NCBI GenBank assembly: GCA_016706255.1
Contig: JADJJZ010000006.1
Coordinates: 744,001-808,000 of the forward strand
Direction: 5' to 3'
DNA from: Bacteroidota bacterium
Lineage (GTDB): Bacteria; Bacteroidota; Bacteroidia; Chitinophagales; BACL12
Length of the DNA: 64,000 nt
Part shown: positions 46,595 to 55,751 of the stretch, one piece after another
Position numbering within the stretch: position 1 is the stretch's first letter
Layout of the letters: every line of letters starts with the position of its first letter
Notes under the pieces: model-generated
The model's database searches: none
What the model was told of the DNA's origin: nothing
Seen by the model: the letters and a program-made list of their open reading frames with translations, nothing else
Program-made: the position numbers and the translations under genes

Positions 46595-47466
46595 TATTTC
46601 GACTGGATAATTTTAATATTGTCATACAAAATTTGAGCAGCTGTATCGAGTGTATTTATTGCCCTAAATTCGATGCCGTATGATTCCGGTTGTGATGCTG
46701 CAAAATATTGTAGACTTGGATTTAGGTTGATATAAATTTTATTCCAGTAATCTTTAGCTGTAACTGTGAGCACTTCATCATAAATGGAATTGCCGTTAAC
46801 TGTTTTACATTTCATCCACACATTAAAAGGAATATCGCATTTATAGTCTAATTCCAAAAATAACTGATGATCAATAGTTGGAAAAAATAAAGGGTCACTT
46901 GTTTGCACATAAAAAGTATCTACAACATTCGTTAAATAACTTATGGCTGAACGGTTTCCTTCAAATACGAGTTCAGGGTCTGTTGTTGTAGTTAAAGTAG
47001 CATCCGGAATTACACTGTAAAAAGGATTACTGCTTTCAAAACGTTCCACCATTAAAAAAGTAATGGCAGATGAATTTTTATAATTGGTTGCAGGATGCAA
47101 AGTATCTGTTGCCCCCGCAGTCAGATTTCTTGTAATGGTATACGGATTGTAAAACGGATAAATCATTCCTGTTCCGGAAATTCCATTTTCTTTAATTCCG
47201 GGATAAACAATAATTTCTGTTGCACCCTCAGCCAAAATCGGAATTGTTGCCGGTAATTCAAAAGCACCAATAAATTCGTTATTGGCATAAACCCATGCAT
47301 CCGGTAATTTGGACGAAGCGAAACCCTGAGTTTCTAAATTAGTAGTAAAGGTGAAATTATCAATATATACATAGGATGGTATTTGCTCATCAGGATTAAT
47401 TAACTCACAACCAAACATGAACAAAGCAGCACATCCACTCAAAAACAACAATTTAATTTTCTGCAT
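46594..47466 (-). CDS. Hypothetical lipoprotein
   Basis: A 290-residue lipoprotein with lipobox ALFMFGC (Cys about residue 20). The N-terminal half contains DAWVYANNEFIGAFELPATIPILAEG, resembling a PEGA- or carboxypeptidase-regulatory-like strand pattern; the C-terminal half looks like a galactose-binding jelly roll. I do not know a named family for the whole. It lies 31 bases after a Gfo/Idh/MocA gene and overlaps the sugar transferase, so an envelope polysaccharide context is likely. Confidence 0.65.
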   Translation of the reverse strand: MQKIKLLFLSGCAALFMFGCELINPDEQIPSYVYIDNFTFTTNLETQGFASSKLPDAWVYANNEFIGAFELPATIPILAEGATEIIVYPGIKENGISGTGMIYPFYNPYTITRNLTAGATDTLHPATNYKNSSAITFLMVERFESSNPFYSVIPDATLTTTTDPELVFEGNRSAISYLTNVVDTFYVQTSDPLFFPTIDHQLFLELDYKCDIPFNVWMKCKTVNGNSIYDEVLTVTAKDYWNKIYINLNPSLQYFAASQPESYGIEFRAINTLDTAAQILYDNIKIIQSK

Positions 47467-47497
47467 TATAACAATTTCAACTCGTTAATTTAGTTTG

Positions 47498-48481
47498 TTA
47501 CCTGTAGGCAACATTTTTTTCAATTTTATGAAGAATCATATGTGCTACTTGTAAAGCACGATATCCATCTTCAATGGTAACCGGAGTTTCTGTATCGTTG
47601 ATGATTGCTTTTGCAAACATTTCTAATTCCATTTTTATGGCGTTTCCTGCAACAATTGCCGGTTTCTCCATTTTTACGGATTTTTTCTTCGACGCATCTC
47701 CGGTATTTATTTCTATAGTTAACGCTTCATCACCGGGTTTAGCATCACTCATCGTTAATATTTCCGTCATATTTTCCCCGAAATCTACTGCAATATAAGC
47801 ATCGCGCTGAAAAAGACGCATTTTACGCATTTTTTTCATGGAAATACGACTTGCTGTAAGATTTGCCACACAACCGTTGTCAAATTCGAGACGGGCATTT
47901 GCGATGTCAGGTTGGTTGCTGATAACCTTAACCCCGCTGGCGCTCACTTTTTTAACATTTGAATGCACCAGATGCAAAACAATATCGATATCGTGAATCA
48001 TAAGGTCTAAAACAACAGAAACATCGGTACCACGGGGGTTAAAGGTGCTTAAGCGGTGCGATTCGATAAACATTGGTTGCAAATTAAGGTCCTGAATAGC
48101 CAAAAAGGCAGGATTAAACCGCTCCACATGGCCTACCTGAGCCTTCACATTGGCCTCGTGAGCCAAAGCCATGATGTATTTGGCCTCACTAACCGTATTA
48201 GCAAGGGGCTTTTCTACAAAAATGTGTTTTGCTTTTTTAAGTGCGGCCCGGGCACAATCGTAATGGGAAATGGTAGGTGTAACAATATCCACGGCATCGC
48301 ACACCTCAATTAACTTATGAATGCTGTTAAACCTTGGTATGTTAAAGGTTTCTTCAGCATATTTGGCGTTAGCTGCATCCGGGTCAAAGAAGCCAACTAC
48401 CTCAAAGTCAGATATTTCTTTCAGCAACCTGAGGTGGATCTTACCCAAATGCCCAGCCCCTAATACACCAATTTTGACCAT
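47498..48481 (-). CDS. Gfo/Idh/MocA family NAD(P)-dependent oxidoreductase
   Basis: A 327-residue oxidoreductase. The Rossmann start is VKIGVLGAGHLGKIHLRLL, the EKPLANT motif sits near residue 95 with the conserved Lys, and a C-terminal beta-sheet domain follows with the catalytic-type HDIDIVLHL. Such enzymes oxidise or epimerise sugars or sugar nucleotides. Place in front of a lipoprotein and a sugar-phosphate transferase suggests nucleotide-sugar metabolism for a polysaccharide, but the substrate is not readable. Confidence 0.88.
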   Translation of the reverse strand: MVKIGVLGAGHLGKIHLRLLKEISDFEVVGFFDPDAANAKYAEETFNIPRFNSIHKLIEVCDAVDIVTPTISHYDCARAALKKAKHIFVEKPLANTVSEAKYIMALAHEANVKAQVGHVERFNPAFLAIQDLNLQPMFIESHRLSTFNPRGTDVSVVLDLMIHDIDIVLHLVHSNVKKVSASGVKVISNQPDIANARLEFDNGCVANLTASRISMKKMRKMRLFQRDAYIAVDFGENMTEILTMSDAKPGDEALTIEINTGDASKKKSVKMEKPAIVAGNAIKMELEMFAKAIINDTETPVTIEDGYRALQVAHMILHKIEKNVAYR

Positions 48482-48495
48482 AGTTTGATTTGGGG

Positions 48496-48503
48496 CAAAT
48501 TTA
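48496..48503 (-). promoter_or_regulatory. Promoter -7 element before the Gfo/Idh/MocA operon
   Basis: The minus strand reads TAAATTTG, an exact TAnnTTTG, ending 14 bases before the ATG at 48481. There is no TTTG at the matching -33 distance. It would drive the three-gene minus-strand operon. Confidence 0.4.
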
Positions 48504-48583
48504 ATTTATTCATTGTGAGAGATATATAAAATACCAATTTAAATGTCCACGTTTTATTAAAGTTGTATGTGTAATAACACAGG

Positions 48584-50275
48584 ATGCCATTTTACGGCAT
48601 AAAAAATGCGCTATCTTCACTGCCGATTATCAATATGTTTTCAAAAAACTCCATTTTCAATAGTTTCCTGTTGCCCATTCTTTCAGGACTCATTTTATGG
48701 GCTGCCTGGCCGCCAATGCCATTTACTTTTTTGATTTTTATTGGTTTTGTACCCTTGTTTATTGGCGATAAAATGATTTCGGAAGCAGCAGCCCGTTATA
48801 CCGGTTTTAAAACATGGTTGCTCATTTATTCCGGATTGCTTTTGTGGAATTTACTTACTACCTGGTGGGTAAGTAATGCAAGTTTGGCAGGAGGATTATT
48901 TGCCATTATTGCCAATCCGATTTTAATGAGTGTTCCGTTTATGCTGGCGAGAAATACGCGGAAACAATTTGGTGATAAAATCGGCTACCTCTCATTTATT
49001 GTTTATTGGATGAGTTTTGAATTTATTCACCTTCGTTGGGAATTAACCTGGCCATGGTTGTCTGTTGGAAATGTATTTGCACAAAACCATACCTGGATTC
49101 AATGGTATGAATACACAGGCGTTTTTGGAGGAACACTTTGGGTATTAATTGTAAATACATTAATTTATTTATTGATTAAACCTTACTTTTTTAAAACCGA
49201 AAATGCACTTCAGGGTAACAAAAAAAATATTTCTGCTTCGATAATAATTGTTGCATTAATAATCATACCTATAGGGATTTCAAAATTTATGTATGCGCAT
49301 TATGAAGAAAAAGGTAAAACTGAAAATATAACAGTATTACAACCTAATTTTGATCCTTACACAGAAAAATTTGTAATTCCATATCGCATGCAAATGGAAA
49401 AAATGATTGGATTATCACTACAAAAAATTAGTGATACTACCGATTTTCTTGTTTGGCCGGAGACATCAGTGCAGGATGAAATATGGCTCGATAAATTAAA
49501 ATATCAAAAGCCTGTCCGCGATTTACGTAAAGCCATTGATAGTTTTCCAAATTTAACTGCCGTAATTGGAATAAATGGTTTTGAAGAATATACTGATAAA
49601 AAAGACATTAGTGCAACAGCACGTATTCACATTAAACCAAGTAGTCCGCCTGATACCATGTATTACGATATTTACAATTCGGCATTAGCTGTAAATAGTG
49701 AAGGACCTGTCGGCTATTATAATAAATCAAAATTAGTTCCCGGTGTTGAGCGCATGCCTTATCCCGGATTTTTTTCATTTATTGGTAAATGGGCAATTGA
49801 CCTGGGTGGTATATCCGGCAGCTTAGGGATGCAAAAAGAACGCACGGTATTTTTTAATAAAAATAATATTGGCGTTGCTCCGGTTATTTGTTACGAAAGT
49901 ATTTTTGGTGAATATGTAAGTGATTATGTAACTAAAGGTGCCGGATTAATTTTTATAATTACCAACGATGGCTGGTGGGGAAATACAAATGGATATAAAC
50001 AACATTGCCAATACGCAAAATTGCGCAGTATTGAAACCAGAAGATGTATTGCCAGAAGTGCAAACACAGGTACAAGTTGTTTTATAAACCAACGTGGTGA
50101 TATATCGCAGGCTACACAGTGGCGCGAAGACGCAGTAATTAATGCAGACTTGCCGGTGAATACTGATATAACTTTTTACACTCAACATGGTGATTACCTG
50201 GCCAGATTTGCATTATGGATTTCCGGATTATTATTGCTATTTACACTGGGAAAAAAGTTTTTTGTAAAAAAGTAA
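48584..50275 (+). CDS. lnt: Apolipoprotein N-acyltransferase
   Basis: A 563-residue inner-membrane enzyme that adds the third acyl chain to lipoproteins. Six or more N-terminal spans (about 25-235) are followed by a nitrilase domain with catalytic Glu in VWPETSVQDE, Lys in YYNKSKLVPGVERMP and Cys in PVICYESIFGEYV, then ITNDGWWGNT and a final span. The start could be ATG 48584 or the internal ATG at 48635 (MFSKNSIFNS); the latter removes 17 residues and leaves the first span intact. It is longer than E. coli Lnt (512). The IMPase-like gene follows after 13 bases. Confidence 0.92.
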   Translation: MPFYGIKNALSSLPIINMFSKNSIFNSFLLPILSGLILWAAWPPMPFTFLIFIGFVPLFIGDKMISEAAARYTGFKTWLLIYSGLLLWNLLTTWWVSNASLAGGLFAIIANPILMSVPFMLARNTRKQFGDKIGYLSFIVYWMSFEFIHLRWELTWPWLSVGNVFAQNHTWIQWYEYTGVFGGTLWVLIVNTLIYLLIKPYFFKTENALQGNKKNISASIIIVALIIIPIGISKFMYAHYEEKGKTENITVLQPNFDPYTEKFVIPYRMQMEKMIGLSLQKISDTTDFLVWPETSVQDEIWLDKLKYQKPVRDLRKAIDSFPNLTAVIGINGFEEYTDKKDISATARIHIKPSSPPDTMYYDIYNSALAVNSEGPVGYYNKSKLVPGVERMPYPGFFSFIGKWAIDLGGISGSLGMQKERTVFFNKNNIGVAPVICYESIFGEYVSDYVTKGAGLIFIITNDGWWGNTNGYKQHCQYAKLRSIETRRCIARSANTGTSCFINQRGDISQATQWREDAVINADLPVNTDITFYTQHGDYLARFALWISGLLLLFTLGKKFFVKK

Positions 50276-50288
50276 AGCGGATGAATAT

Positions 50289-51089
50289 ATGATGCAGGAA
50301 AAAGAATTAGCACAGTTATGTAAATCGGTTATTGAAATTGTGCGCCCGGTCGGGAATTACATCCGCGAAGCAAGAAAAAATTTTACGGAAATAACTATTG
50401 AGAAAAAAGGTGTTCGTGATTTTGTTACTGAAGTAGATAAAAATGCTGAAATAGAATTAGTAAAAAAACTACAACATTTATTTCCTGAAGCCGGATTTGT
50501 AACCGAAGAAAAAACAATTTTACAAAGTGACCTGCCTTACAACTGGATTATCGACCCCTTAGATGGCACTATGAATTATGTGCATGGAATTCCGGCGTAC
50601 AGTATCAGTATCGGACTGGAATATCACCATGAAATTATTTTAGGTGTAGTATATGAAATGGTGCATGATGAAATGTTTTATTCCTGGAAAGGAAGTGTAT
50701 CATATTGTAATGAAAGGGTAATTCAAATTTCACCTTGTGCAACTTTACAGGATGCACTAATTGCAACGGGATTTCCCTATATCAGAACACCAGAGCGAAC
50801 TACAAAAATTGCAGCAACATTAAAGTATTTTTTAGATAACGGAAGAGATATCCGACGCATTGGAACAGCAGCAACAGATTTATGTTACATTGCTTGTGGC
50901 AGAATGGATGTGTATTACGAAGGGTTTTTAAATTTATGGGATATTGCAGGTGGAATTATAATTGTAAAAAATGCAGGCGGATTTGTGAGCGATTTTTCCG
51001 GCGGGGATGATTTTACAAAAGGCCAAATTGTAGCCTGTAGTCCATTAATAAAAGAGGAAGTATTAAAGGGTGTTGCTTTAATGCCATGA
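50289..51089 (+). CDS. Inositol monophosphatase family protein
   Basis: A 266-residue Mg-dependent phosphatase. The metal site is formed by VTEEKT (Glu), WIIDPLDGTMNYVHG (Asp, Asp) and, in the C-terminal domain, NLWDIAGGIIIVKNAGG (Asp). These define the IMPase fold; members dephosphorylate inositol-1-phosphate, 3'-phosphoadenosine-5'-phosphate (CysQ) or related small molecules. The substrate is not settled by sequence. The start could be either of two adjacent ATG codons. It may form an operon with lnt and ends at a bidirectional terminator. Confidence 0.9.
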   Translation: MMQEKELAQLCKSVIEIVRPVGNYIREARKNFTEITIEKKGVRDFVTEVDKNAEIELVKKLQHLFPEAGFVTEEKTILQSDLPYNWIIDPLDGTMNYVHGIPAYSISIGLEYHHEIILGVVYEMVHDEMFYSWKGSVSYCNERVIQISPCATLQDALIATGFPYIRTPERTTKIAATLKYFLDNGRDIRRIGTAATDLCYIACGRMDVYYEGFLNLWDIAGGIIIVKNAGGFVSDFSGGDDFTKGQIVACSPLIKEEVLKGVALMP

Positions 51090-51140
51090 CTTAATTTGAA
51101 TAAATAATCTCGTAACAAATTCAAAAATCATCGCGCATAA

Positions 51141-51170
51141 AAAAAGCGCAATCATTAAATCGCGCTTTTT
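51141..51170. terminator. Bidirectional terminator between IMPase and PiT genes
   Basis: AAAAAGCGC and GCGCTTTTT form a 9-bp stem around a 12-base loop, with A and T tracts at both ends. It separates the convergent IMPase-like and phosphate-permease genes. Confidence 0.85.
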
Positions 51171-51193
51171 ATAATTAAATAATATTGTTGCTG

Positions 51194-52213
51194 TTAAACC
51201 ATGAATGATACAATATGATATACTAATCCGCTTAATAGCATTGTTGCCGGAATAGTTAATACCCAAGCCCAAACAATTTTAGTTACAACACTCCAGCGAA
51301 CGGCACTTACTCTTTTTGCAGCACCAACACCCATAATTGCACCGGTAATGGTATGTGTGGTTGATGCTGGAATACCGATAGCTGCAGTTCCGAATAAGGT
51401 AATTGCACCTGCAGTTTCAGCACAAAATCCACCCATTGGTTTTAGTGGCGTTAAATTATGTCCCATGGTTTTTACCACTTTCCATCCACCAATTAATGTT
51501 CCTAATCCGATTACGGTATAACACATATAAAATATCCAATCAGGAGGTGCATCAATACTTGTATGTCCGGCAGATGCAAGTAATAAAATGATAATACCGG
51601 CAGTTTTTTGCGCATCGTTACTGCCATGCCCTAAACTAAATGCAGCAGAAGAAACAAGTTGCATTACCTGAAAAAATCCATCAACCTTTCCCGGTCGCGT
51701 TCGCCTAAATGCCCAAAAAGTAATTATCTGCAATATATATGCAATCAGCAATCCGATAATTGGGGCTAATAAAATAAATACACCAATCCAGCCTATGCCT
51801 TTATGGTCAGGCTCGAACCATAATAAAGCACTAGGGCCTGCTTTAACTAATGCCGGACCAATTAATCCGCCAATTAAAGTATGTGATAAACTGATTGGCA
51901 TACCGAATCGAGTACATAACCAGCCCCAGGTAATAGCACCAATTAATGAACAAAAAATAAAATAATTATCGCCATCAACAACTGCTTTATCAATTACACC
52001 ACGACTCATGGTTTTAGAAACTTCTGTTGTTTGAAAAATCCATAACGCAGCAAAATTGAAAAACGCAGCCCAAATAACTGCCTTTGTAGGGCTCAACACC
52101 CTGGTAGCAACAATAGTTGAAATAGAATTGGCAGCATCGTTGGCTCCATTAATGAAGTCGAATACCAAGGCTAAAACAACTGTTATAATAATAATGGGTT
52201 CTATACCGTACAT
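51194..52213 (-). CDS. Low-affinity inorganic phosphate transporter (PiT family)
   Basis: A 339-residue membrane protein with the two PiT repeats: FDFINGANDAANSISTIVATR near the N-terminus and SLGHGSNDAQKTAGIIILLL in the middle, each with the GAND/GSND signature. It imports phosphate as a metal-phosphate complex with protons. It starts 1 base after the stop of the upstream PhoU-like gene, a PhoU-like/PiT pair seen in many bacteria. Its divergent neighbour is pstS. Confidence 0.93.
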   Translation of the reverse strand: MYGIEPIIIITVVLALVFDFINGANDAANSISTIVATRVLSPTKAVIWAAFFNFAALWIFQTTEVSKTMSRGVIDKAVVDGDNYFIFCSLIGAITWGWLCTRFGMPISLSHTLIGGLIGPALVKAGPSALLWFEPDHKGIGWIGVFILLAPIIGLLIAYILQIITFWAFRRTRPGKVDGFFQVMQLVSSAAFSLGHGSNDAQKTAGIIILLLASAGHTSIDAPPDWIFYMCYTVIGLGTLIGGWKVVKTMGHNLTPLKPMGGFCAETAGAITLFGTAAIGIPASTTHTITGAIMGVGAAKRVSAVRWSVVTKIVWAWVLTIPATMLLSGLVYHIVSFMV

Positions 52214-52214
52214 A

Positions 52215-52862
52215 TTATGTAGTTTTTACGATGATAGACTCAATCACATTCGCGATATCTTCGCAACGGTCGCTTGCGCTTTCCATTTTTGCAATAATAT
52301 CTTTGATTTTGATTATTTCAATAGGATCTTTTTCGTTAGCAAAAAGGTCGGTTAATGCCAATTCGAAAATGGCATCACTCTGATTTTCCACATTATTAAT
52401 CTCAATAATCATTTTACGCAGCTTTTCTATATTGCGCATATCACGTAACTCTTCAATGGCAGCTTTTACTTTAACTGCGCCCTCGCAGATTAATTCAGCC
52501 ATTTTTATCACGGCAGATGGCACATTATGTGGTTTATATAATTTAATACGTAAAGCCGCATCCTTAACATGGTCGGCCACATCATCAATGGTGGATGCCA
52601 GGTAGTGAATGTCTTCCCTGTCGAACGGTGTAATAAATACCGTATTCAGGTTATTCATAATTTCATGGGTAATCTCATCTCCAATATGCTCAGCATGCTC
52701 AATTTCCTTAATGATAGCCTCACGCTTCTCATTATCGGTTTCTTTAACACACTGCAAAAGCATGTTCGAAATGGTTACAATATTGTCGGCAGCCTTGCCA
52801 AACAGCGGGTAAAATGTCTTGTCCTTCGGTTGGAAGAATTTAAGTACTTTGTCGATTGACAT
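52215..52862 (-). CDS. DUF47 (PhoU-like) regulator of phosphate transport
   Basis: A 215-residue all-helical protein of the DUF47/PhoU-like family. Conserved helices include DEITHEIMNNLNTVFITPFDREDIHYLASTIDDVADHVKDAA, with the metal-binding D/E/H residues typical of the PhoU fold. Members pair with PiT permeases and modulate their activity. It differs in sequence from the second PhoU in this window at 56.5 kb, so the two phosphate systems each have their own PhoU-type protein. Confidence 0.9.
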   Translation of the reverse strand: MSIDKVLKFFQPKDKTFYPLFGKAADNIVTISNMLLQCVKETDNEKREAIIKEIEHAEHIGDEITHEIMNNLNTVFITPFDREDIHYLASTIDDVADHVKDAALRIKLYKPHNVPSAVIKMAELICEGAVKVKAAIEELRDMRNIEKLRKMIIEINNVENQSDAIFELALTDLFANEKDPIEIIKIKDIIAKMESASDRCEDIANVIESIIVKTT

Positions 52863-52961
52863 ACGTTCGTAGTTTAAGTTATTGTTAACGGGAGCTAAAT
52901 TAAATGTTAATAAAATAATTATTTAACACAAAAGTCATTCTTCATATAAACATTACGTTGA

Positions 52962-52980
52962 ATTAACATTGGCTTAATAT
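52962..52980 (+). promoter_or_regulatory. Pho-box-like direct repeat 1
   Basis: ATTAACAT-TGG-CTTAATAT: two 8-bp words separated by three bases, so the TTAA cores repeat at exactly 11 bp. It lies in the 251-bp spacer between the divergent PhoU-like/PiT and pst genes and could serve either. The 11-bp phase is that of known PhoB/PhoP boxes. Confidence 0.55.
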
Positions 52981-53059
52981 TGGCCAAACCATTGATAAAG
53001 CTACACTTTGGCACTTTCAAAATTAAATAATCTTTATCTGAGCATAAAAGAAACAATGG

Positions 53060-53094
53060 CTTAATATTAACTTAATATACCTCAGATACCTTCG
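53060..53094 (+). promoter_or_regulatory. Pho-box-like direct repeat 2 with pstS promoter
   Basis: CTTAATAT-TAA-CTTAATAT (53060-53078), an exact 8-3-8 direct repeat, is followed after 8 bases by TACCTTCG (53087-53094), a one-mismatch -7 element, and the pstS ATG lies at 53114. No -33 TTTG is present; the repeats occupy its place, as expected of a PhoB/PhoP-activated promoter. Confidence 0.65.
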
Positions 53095-53113
53095 CCCTCA
53101 TTAATACAAAGCT

Positions 53114-54073
53114 ATGTTTAAACAAATCACATTCGTATTACTTGCTGCAGTTGGATTAGCCTCTTGCGGTGGTAACAAAACCGAAAACGGGCAAACTGCC
53201 GAAATTTCGGGAACAATATCTATCGACGGTTCAAGCACAGTGTTTCCTTTGAGCGAAGCTATGGCTGAAGAATTTGGCCTCAAAAACCCAAAAGCCAGAG
53301 TTACAGTGGGCGAATCAGGAACCGGTGGTGGTTTCAAAAAATTTGGTCGCGGTGAAATCGATATTTGCGGCGCTTCACGTCCAATCAAAGACAGCGAAAA
53401 AGCAGCTTGCGACTCAGCCGGCATAAAATACCTTGCTTTAGAGGTTGCTTATGATGGTTTAGCAGTTGTTGTTAATAAAGAAAATACCTGGGTAGATAAA
53501 CTCACGGTTGAAGAGTTAAAAATTATGTGGTCAGCTGCTTCCCAAGGTAAAATTACCTCTTGGAAACAGGTAAGAGCAAGTTTCCCTGATGAACCACTTC
53601 ATTTATATGGTGCAGGTACTGCAAGCGGAACTTTTGATTATTTCACCGAAGAAATTTGTGGTAAAAAAGGTGACAGCCGTGGTGATTATACTGCTAGCGA
53701 AAACGATAACACTTTAGTAACTGGTGTGGCCGGCGATAAAGGTGGTTTAGCTTATTTCGGAATGGCGTATTACGAAAATAATAAAGAGCAATTAAAAATT
53801 GTTCCTATCGATAATGGTAACGGAACAGGTGTTATCCCAACTCAGGAAACAGTATTGAATAAAACTTACGATCCCTTATCACGCCCACTGTTTATTTATG
53901 TGAGCGAAAAAGCAATGGCTCGTCCTGAAGTGCAGGCATTTGTAACATTTTTCCTTGAAAATGCACCTGCTTTAAGTAAAGAAGTTGGTTATGTGCCATG
54001 TGAAGCTGCAGTATATGAACAACAAAAATCATTACTGAAAACAGATATCGAAGGTCAAAAACCTATGAATTAA
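53114..54073 (+). CDS. pstS: Phosphate-binding lipoprotein of the Pst ABC transporter
   Basis: A 319-residue lipoprotein with lipobox VGLASC (Cys about residue 19). Phosphate ligands are in DGSSTVFPLSEAMAEEF, ESGTGGGFKKFGRGEIDICGASRPI (SGTGGG) and GAGTASGTFDYFTEEI. It captures phosphate outside the inner membrane for the PstCAB channel. It begins a pstSCAB-phoU operon; a strong terminator directly after its stop would make pstS more abundant than the membrane genes. The sequence itself is intact. Confidence 0.95.
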   Translation: MFKQITFVLLAAVGLASCGGNKTENGQTAEISGTISIDGSSTVFPLSEAMAEEFGLKNPKARVTVGESGTGGGFKKFGRGEIDICGASRPIKDSEKAACDSAGIKYLALEVAYDGLAVVVNKENTWVDKLTVEELKIMWSAASQGKITSWKQVRASFPDEPLHLYGAGTASGTFDYFTEEICGKKGDSRGDYTASENDNTLVTGVAGDKGGLAYFGMAYYENNKEQLKIVPIDNGNGTGVIPTQETVLNKTYDPLSRPLFIYVSEKAMARPEVQAFVTFFLENAPALSKEVGYVPCEAAVYEQQKSLLKTDIEGQKPMN

Positions 54074-54083
54074 TATTTTATCA

Positions 54084-54120
54084 TGTTCAGGCAATACATT
54101 TGTTGCCTGAACAATTTTTT
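54084..54120 (+). terminator. Hairpin terminator/attenuator between pstS and pstC
   Basis: TGTTCAGGCAA and TTGCCTGAACA form a perfect 11-bp stem with an 8-base loop, followed by ATTTTTTTT. It separates pstS from the downstream genes and suits partial termination, which keeps binding protein in excess. Confidence 0.85.
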
Positions 54121-54125
54121 TTATT

Positions 54126-54892
54126 GTGAAGCGGAAAGAAAAGATAATAGAATTTTTTTTAGCACTTAGCGGTGCTATTACTGTTTTAACTACCATTGGT
54201 ATTTTATGGGTATTGTTATATGAAACAGTTTTATTTTTTAAAGAGGTTTCATTTGTTGAATTTTTTACCGACACACAATGGACTCCACTTTTTTCGGATA
54301 AACATTTTGGTATTCTCCCGCTCATCTGCGGAACAATTCTTACAACATTTATTGCCATAATGGTGGCATTGCCAATTGGTTTAAGTATTGCAGTGTATTT
54401 AAATGAATATGCACATCCTAAAATCAGACAAACCATTAAACCGGTTTTAGAAATTTTAGCAGCAATTCCAACTGTAGTGTATGGTTTTTTTGCACTGACT
54501 GTCGTTACACCATTTTTACAATACCAAAATCATTGCGCGAAGCAAGTTATGGTTTAGGTGCTACACAATTTCAAACCGCTTTTGGTGTATTAATTCCCGC
54601 CGCTTCTTCAGGAATAATTGTTTCAATAATTCTTGCCATTTCAAGGGCATTGGGTGAAACAATGATTGTTGCAGTAGCTGCCGGTTTGGAGCCACGGTTA
54701 ACATTAGATCCAACCGTTCCAATTGCAACCATTACAACTTATATTGTGCAGGTATCGATGGGTGATGTTCCACAAGGTTCACTCGAATTTAAAACAATAT
54801 TCAGCGCAGGTATGATGTTGTTCCTGTTTACATTTGTGCTCAACACCATATCAGCAAGAGTGAAAAAGAAATTTTATCATAAATACGAATAA
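54126..54892 (+). pseudogene. pstC: Phosphate ABC transporter permease PstC, frameshifted with an internal deletion
   Basis: The N-terminal part (54126-54557, GTG start, MKRKEKIIEFFLA) is a normal PstC up to YGFFALTVVTPFLQ near residue 132. After that the frame breaks. The other frame resumes with IPKSLREASYGLGATQFQ at about 54521 and runs to the end (54892). Comparison with the usual PstC layout indicates that about 35-45 residues between these two points (one membrane span) are missing, with a deletion length of 1 modulo 3. No full permease can be made. Either the strain has lost PstC or this is an assembly error. pstA, pstB and phoU downstream are intact. Confidence 0.8.
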
Positions 54893-54901
54893 CACAACAG
54901 C

Positions 54902-55747
54902 ATGAATAATCGCTTAAAAAATAATATTTTCAAATGGTGGGCAATTGCATGCACTGCATTTGGAATTATTATGCTTAGTGTGTTTTTAATTAATATATTA
55001 ATGGATGGTCTTGGTCGTTTAGACTGGGAGTTTATTAAAAACCTTCCTTCGCGTAAAGCAGAAAATGCGGGTATTTATACTGCCATAATGGGAACTGTAT
55101 GGATATTGGGATTAACTGCATTAATTGCAATACCTGTTGGTGTAGCTGCGGGAATTTATTTGGAGGAATATGGTAAAAAATCGCGACTGGCAAATATTTT
55201 AGAAATTAATATCACCAACCTCGCGGGTATACCTTCTATTATTTATGGTATTTTGGGATTAGAAGTATTTGTTCGTTTATTTGGTTTGGGAAATAGTGTT
55301 ATAGCAGGAGCGTTAACCCTATCGTTATTAATTCTCCCAATCATAATTGTTGCAACACGTGAAGCAATTAAAGCTGTACCTAAAACAATTCGCGAAGCAA
55401 GTTTTGCATTGGGAGCAACAAAATGGCAAACTATTTCACAACAAATATTACCTGCTGCAGGCGGTGGAATTGTAACCGGTGTAATTTTAGCTTTGTCGCG
55501 AGCAGTTGGCGAAACAGCTCCGTTAATTGTGGTGGGGGCATTAACTTATGTGCCGTTTGCACCTAAAACACCTATGGACCAATACTCTGTATTGCCTATG
55601 CAAATATTTAACTGGATTAGTCGCCCCGAAAAAGAATTTGCAATAAATGCCGCTGCAGCAATTATTGTTTTATTGATGATTACATTTATTATGAACGGTT
55701 TTGCTATTTATTTGCGCAACCGTTGGCAGAAAAAGGTTAAGTGGTAA
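54902..55747 (+). CDS. pstA: Phosphate ABC transporter permease PstA
   Basis: A 281-residue permease with about six spans, the PstA-type GIYLEEYGKKSRLANILEIN and the EAA loop TIREASFALGATKWQTISQQILPAA, with RAVGETAPLIVVGALTY at the C-terminal side. It pairs with PstC to form the phosphate channel. Intact length and motifs contrast with the damaged pstC 10 bases upstream. The ATPase gene starts 4 bases after its stop. Confidence 0.94.
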   Translation: MNNRLKNNIFKWWAIACTAFGIIMLSVFLINILMDGLGRLDWEFIKNLPSRKAENAGIYTAIMGTVWILGLTALIAIPVGVAAGIYLEEYGKKSRLANILEINITNLAGIPSIIYGILGLEVFVRLFGLGNSVIAGALTLSLLILPIIIVATREAIKAVPKTIREASFALGATKWQTISQQILPAAGGGIVTGVILALSRAVGETAPLIVVGALTYVPFAPKTPMDQYSVLPMQIFNWISRPEKEFAINAAAAIIVLLMITFIMNGFAIYLRNRWQKKVKW

Positions 55748-55751
55748 CATT

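Noticed and set aside
54533..54892. Independent small permease gene starting with TTG
   Set aside because: The sequence continues the PstC EAA-loop half in another frame, so it is the second half of a broken pstC and not a separate gene.
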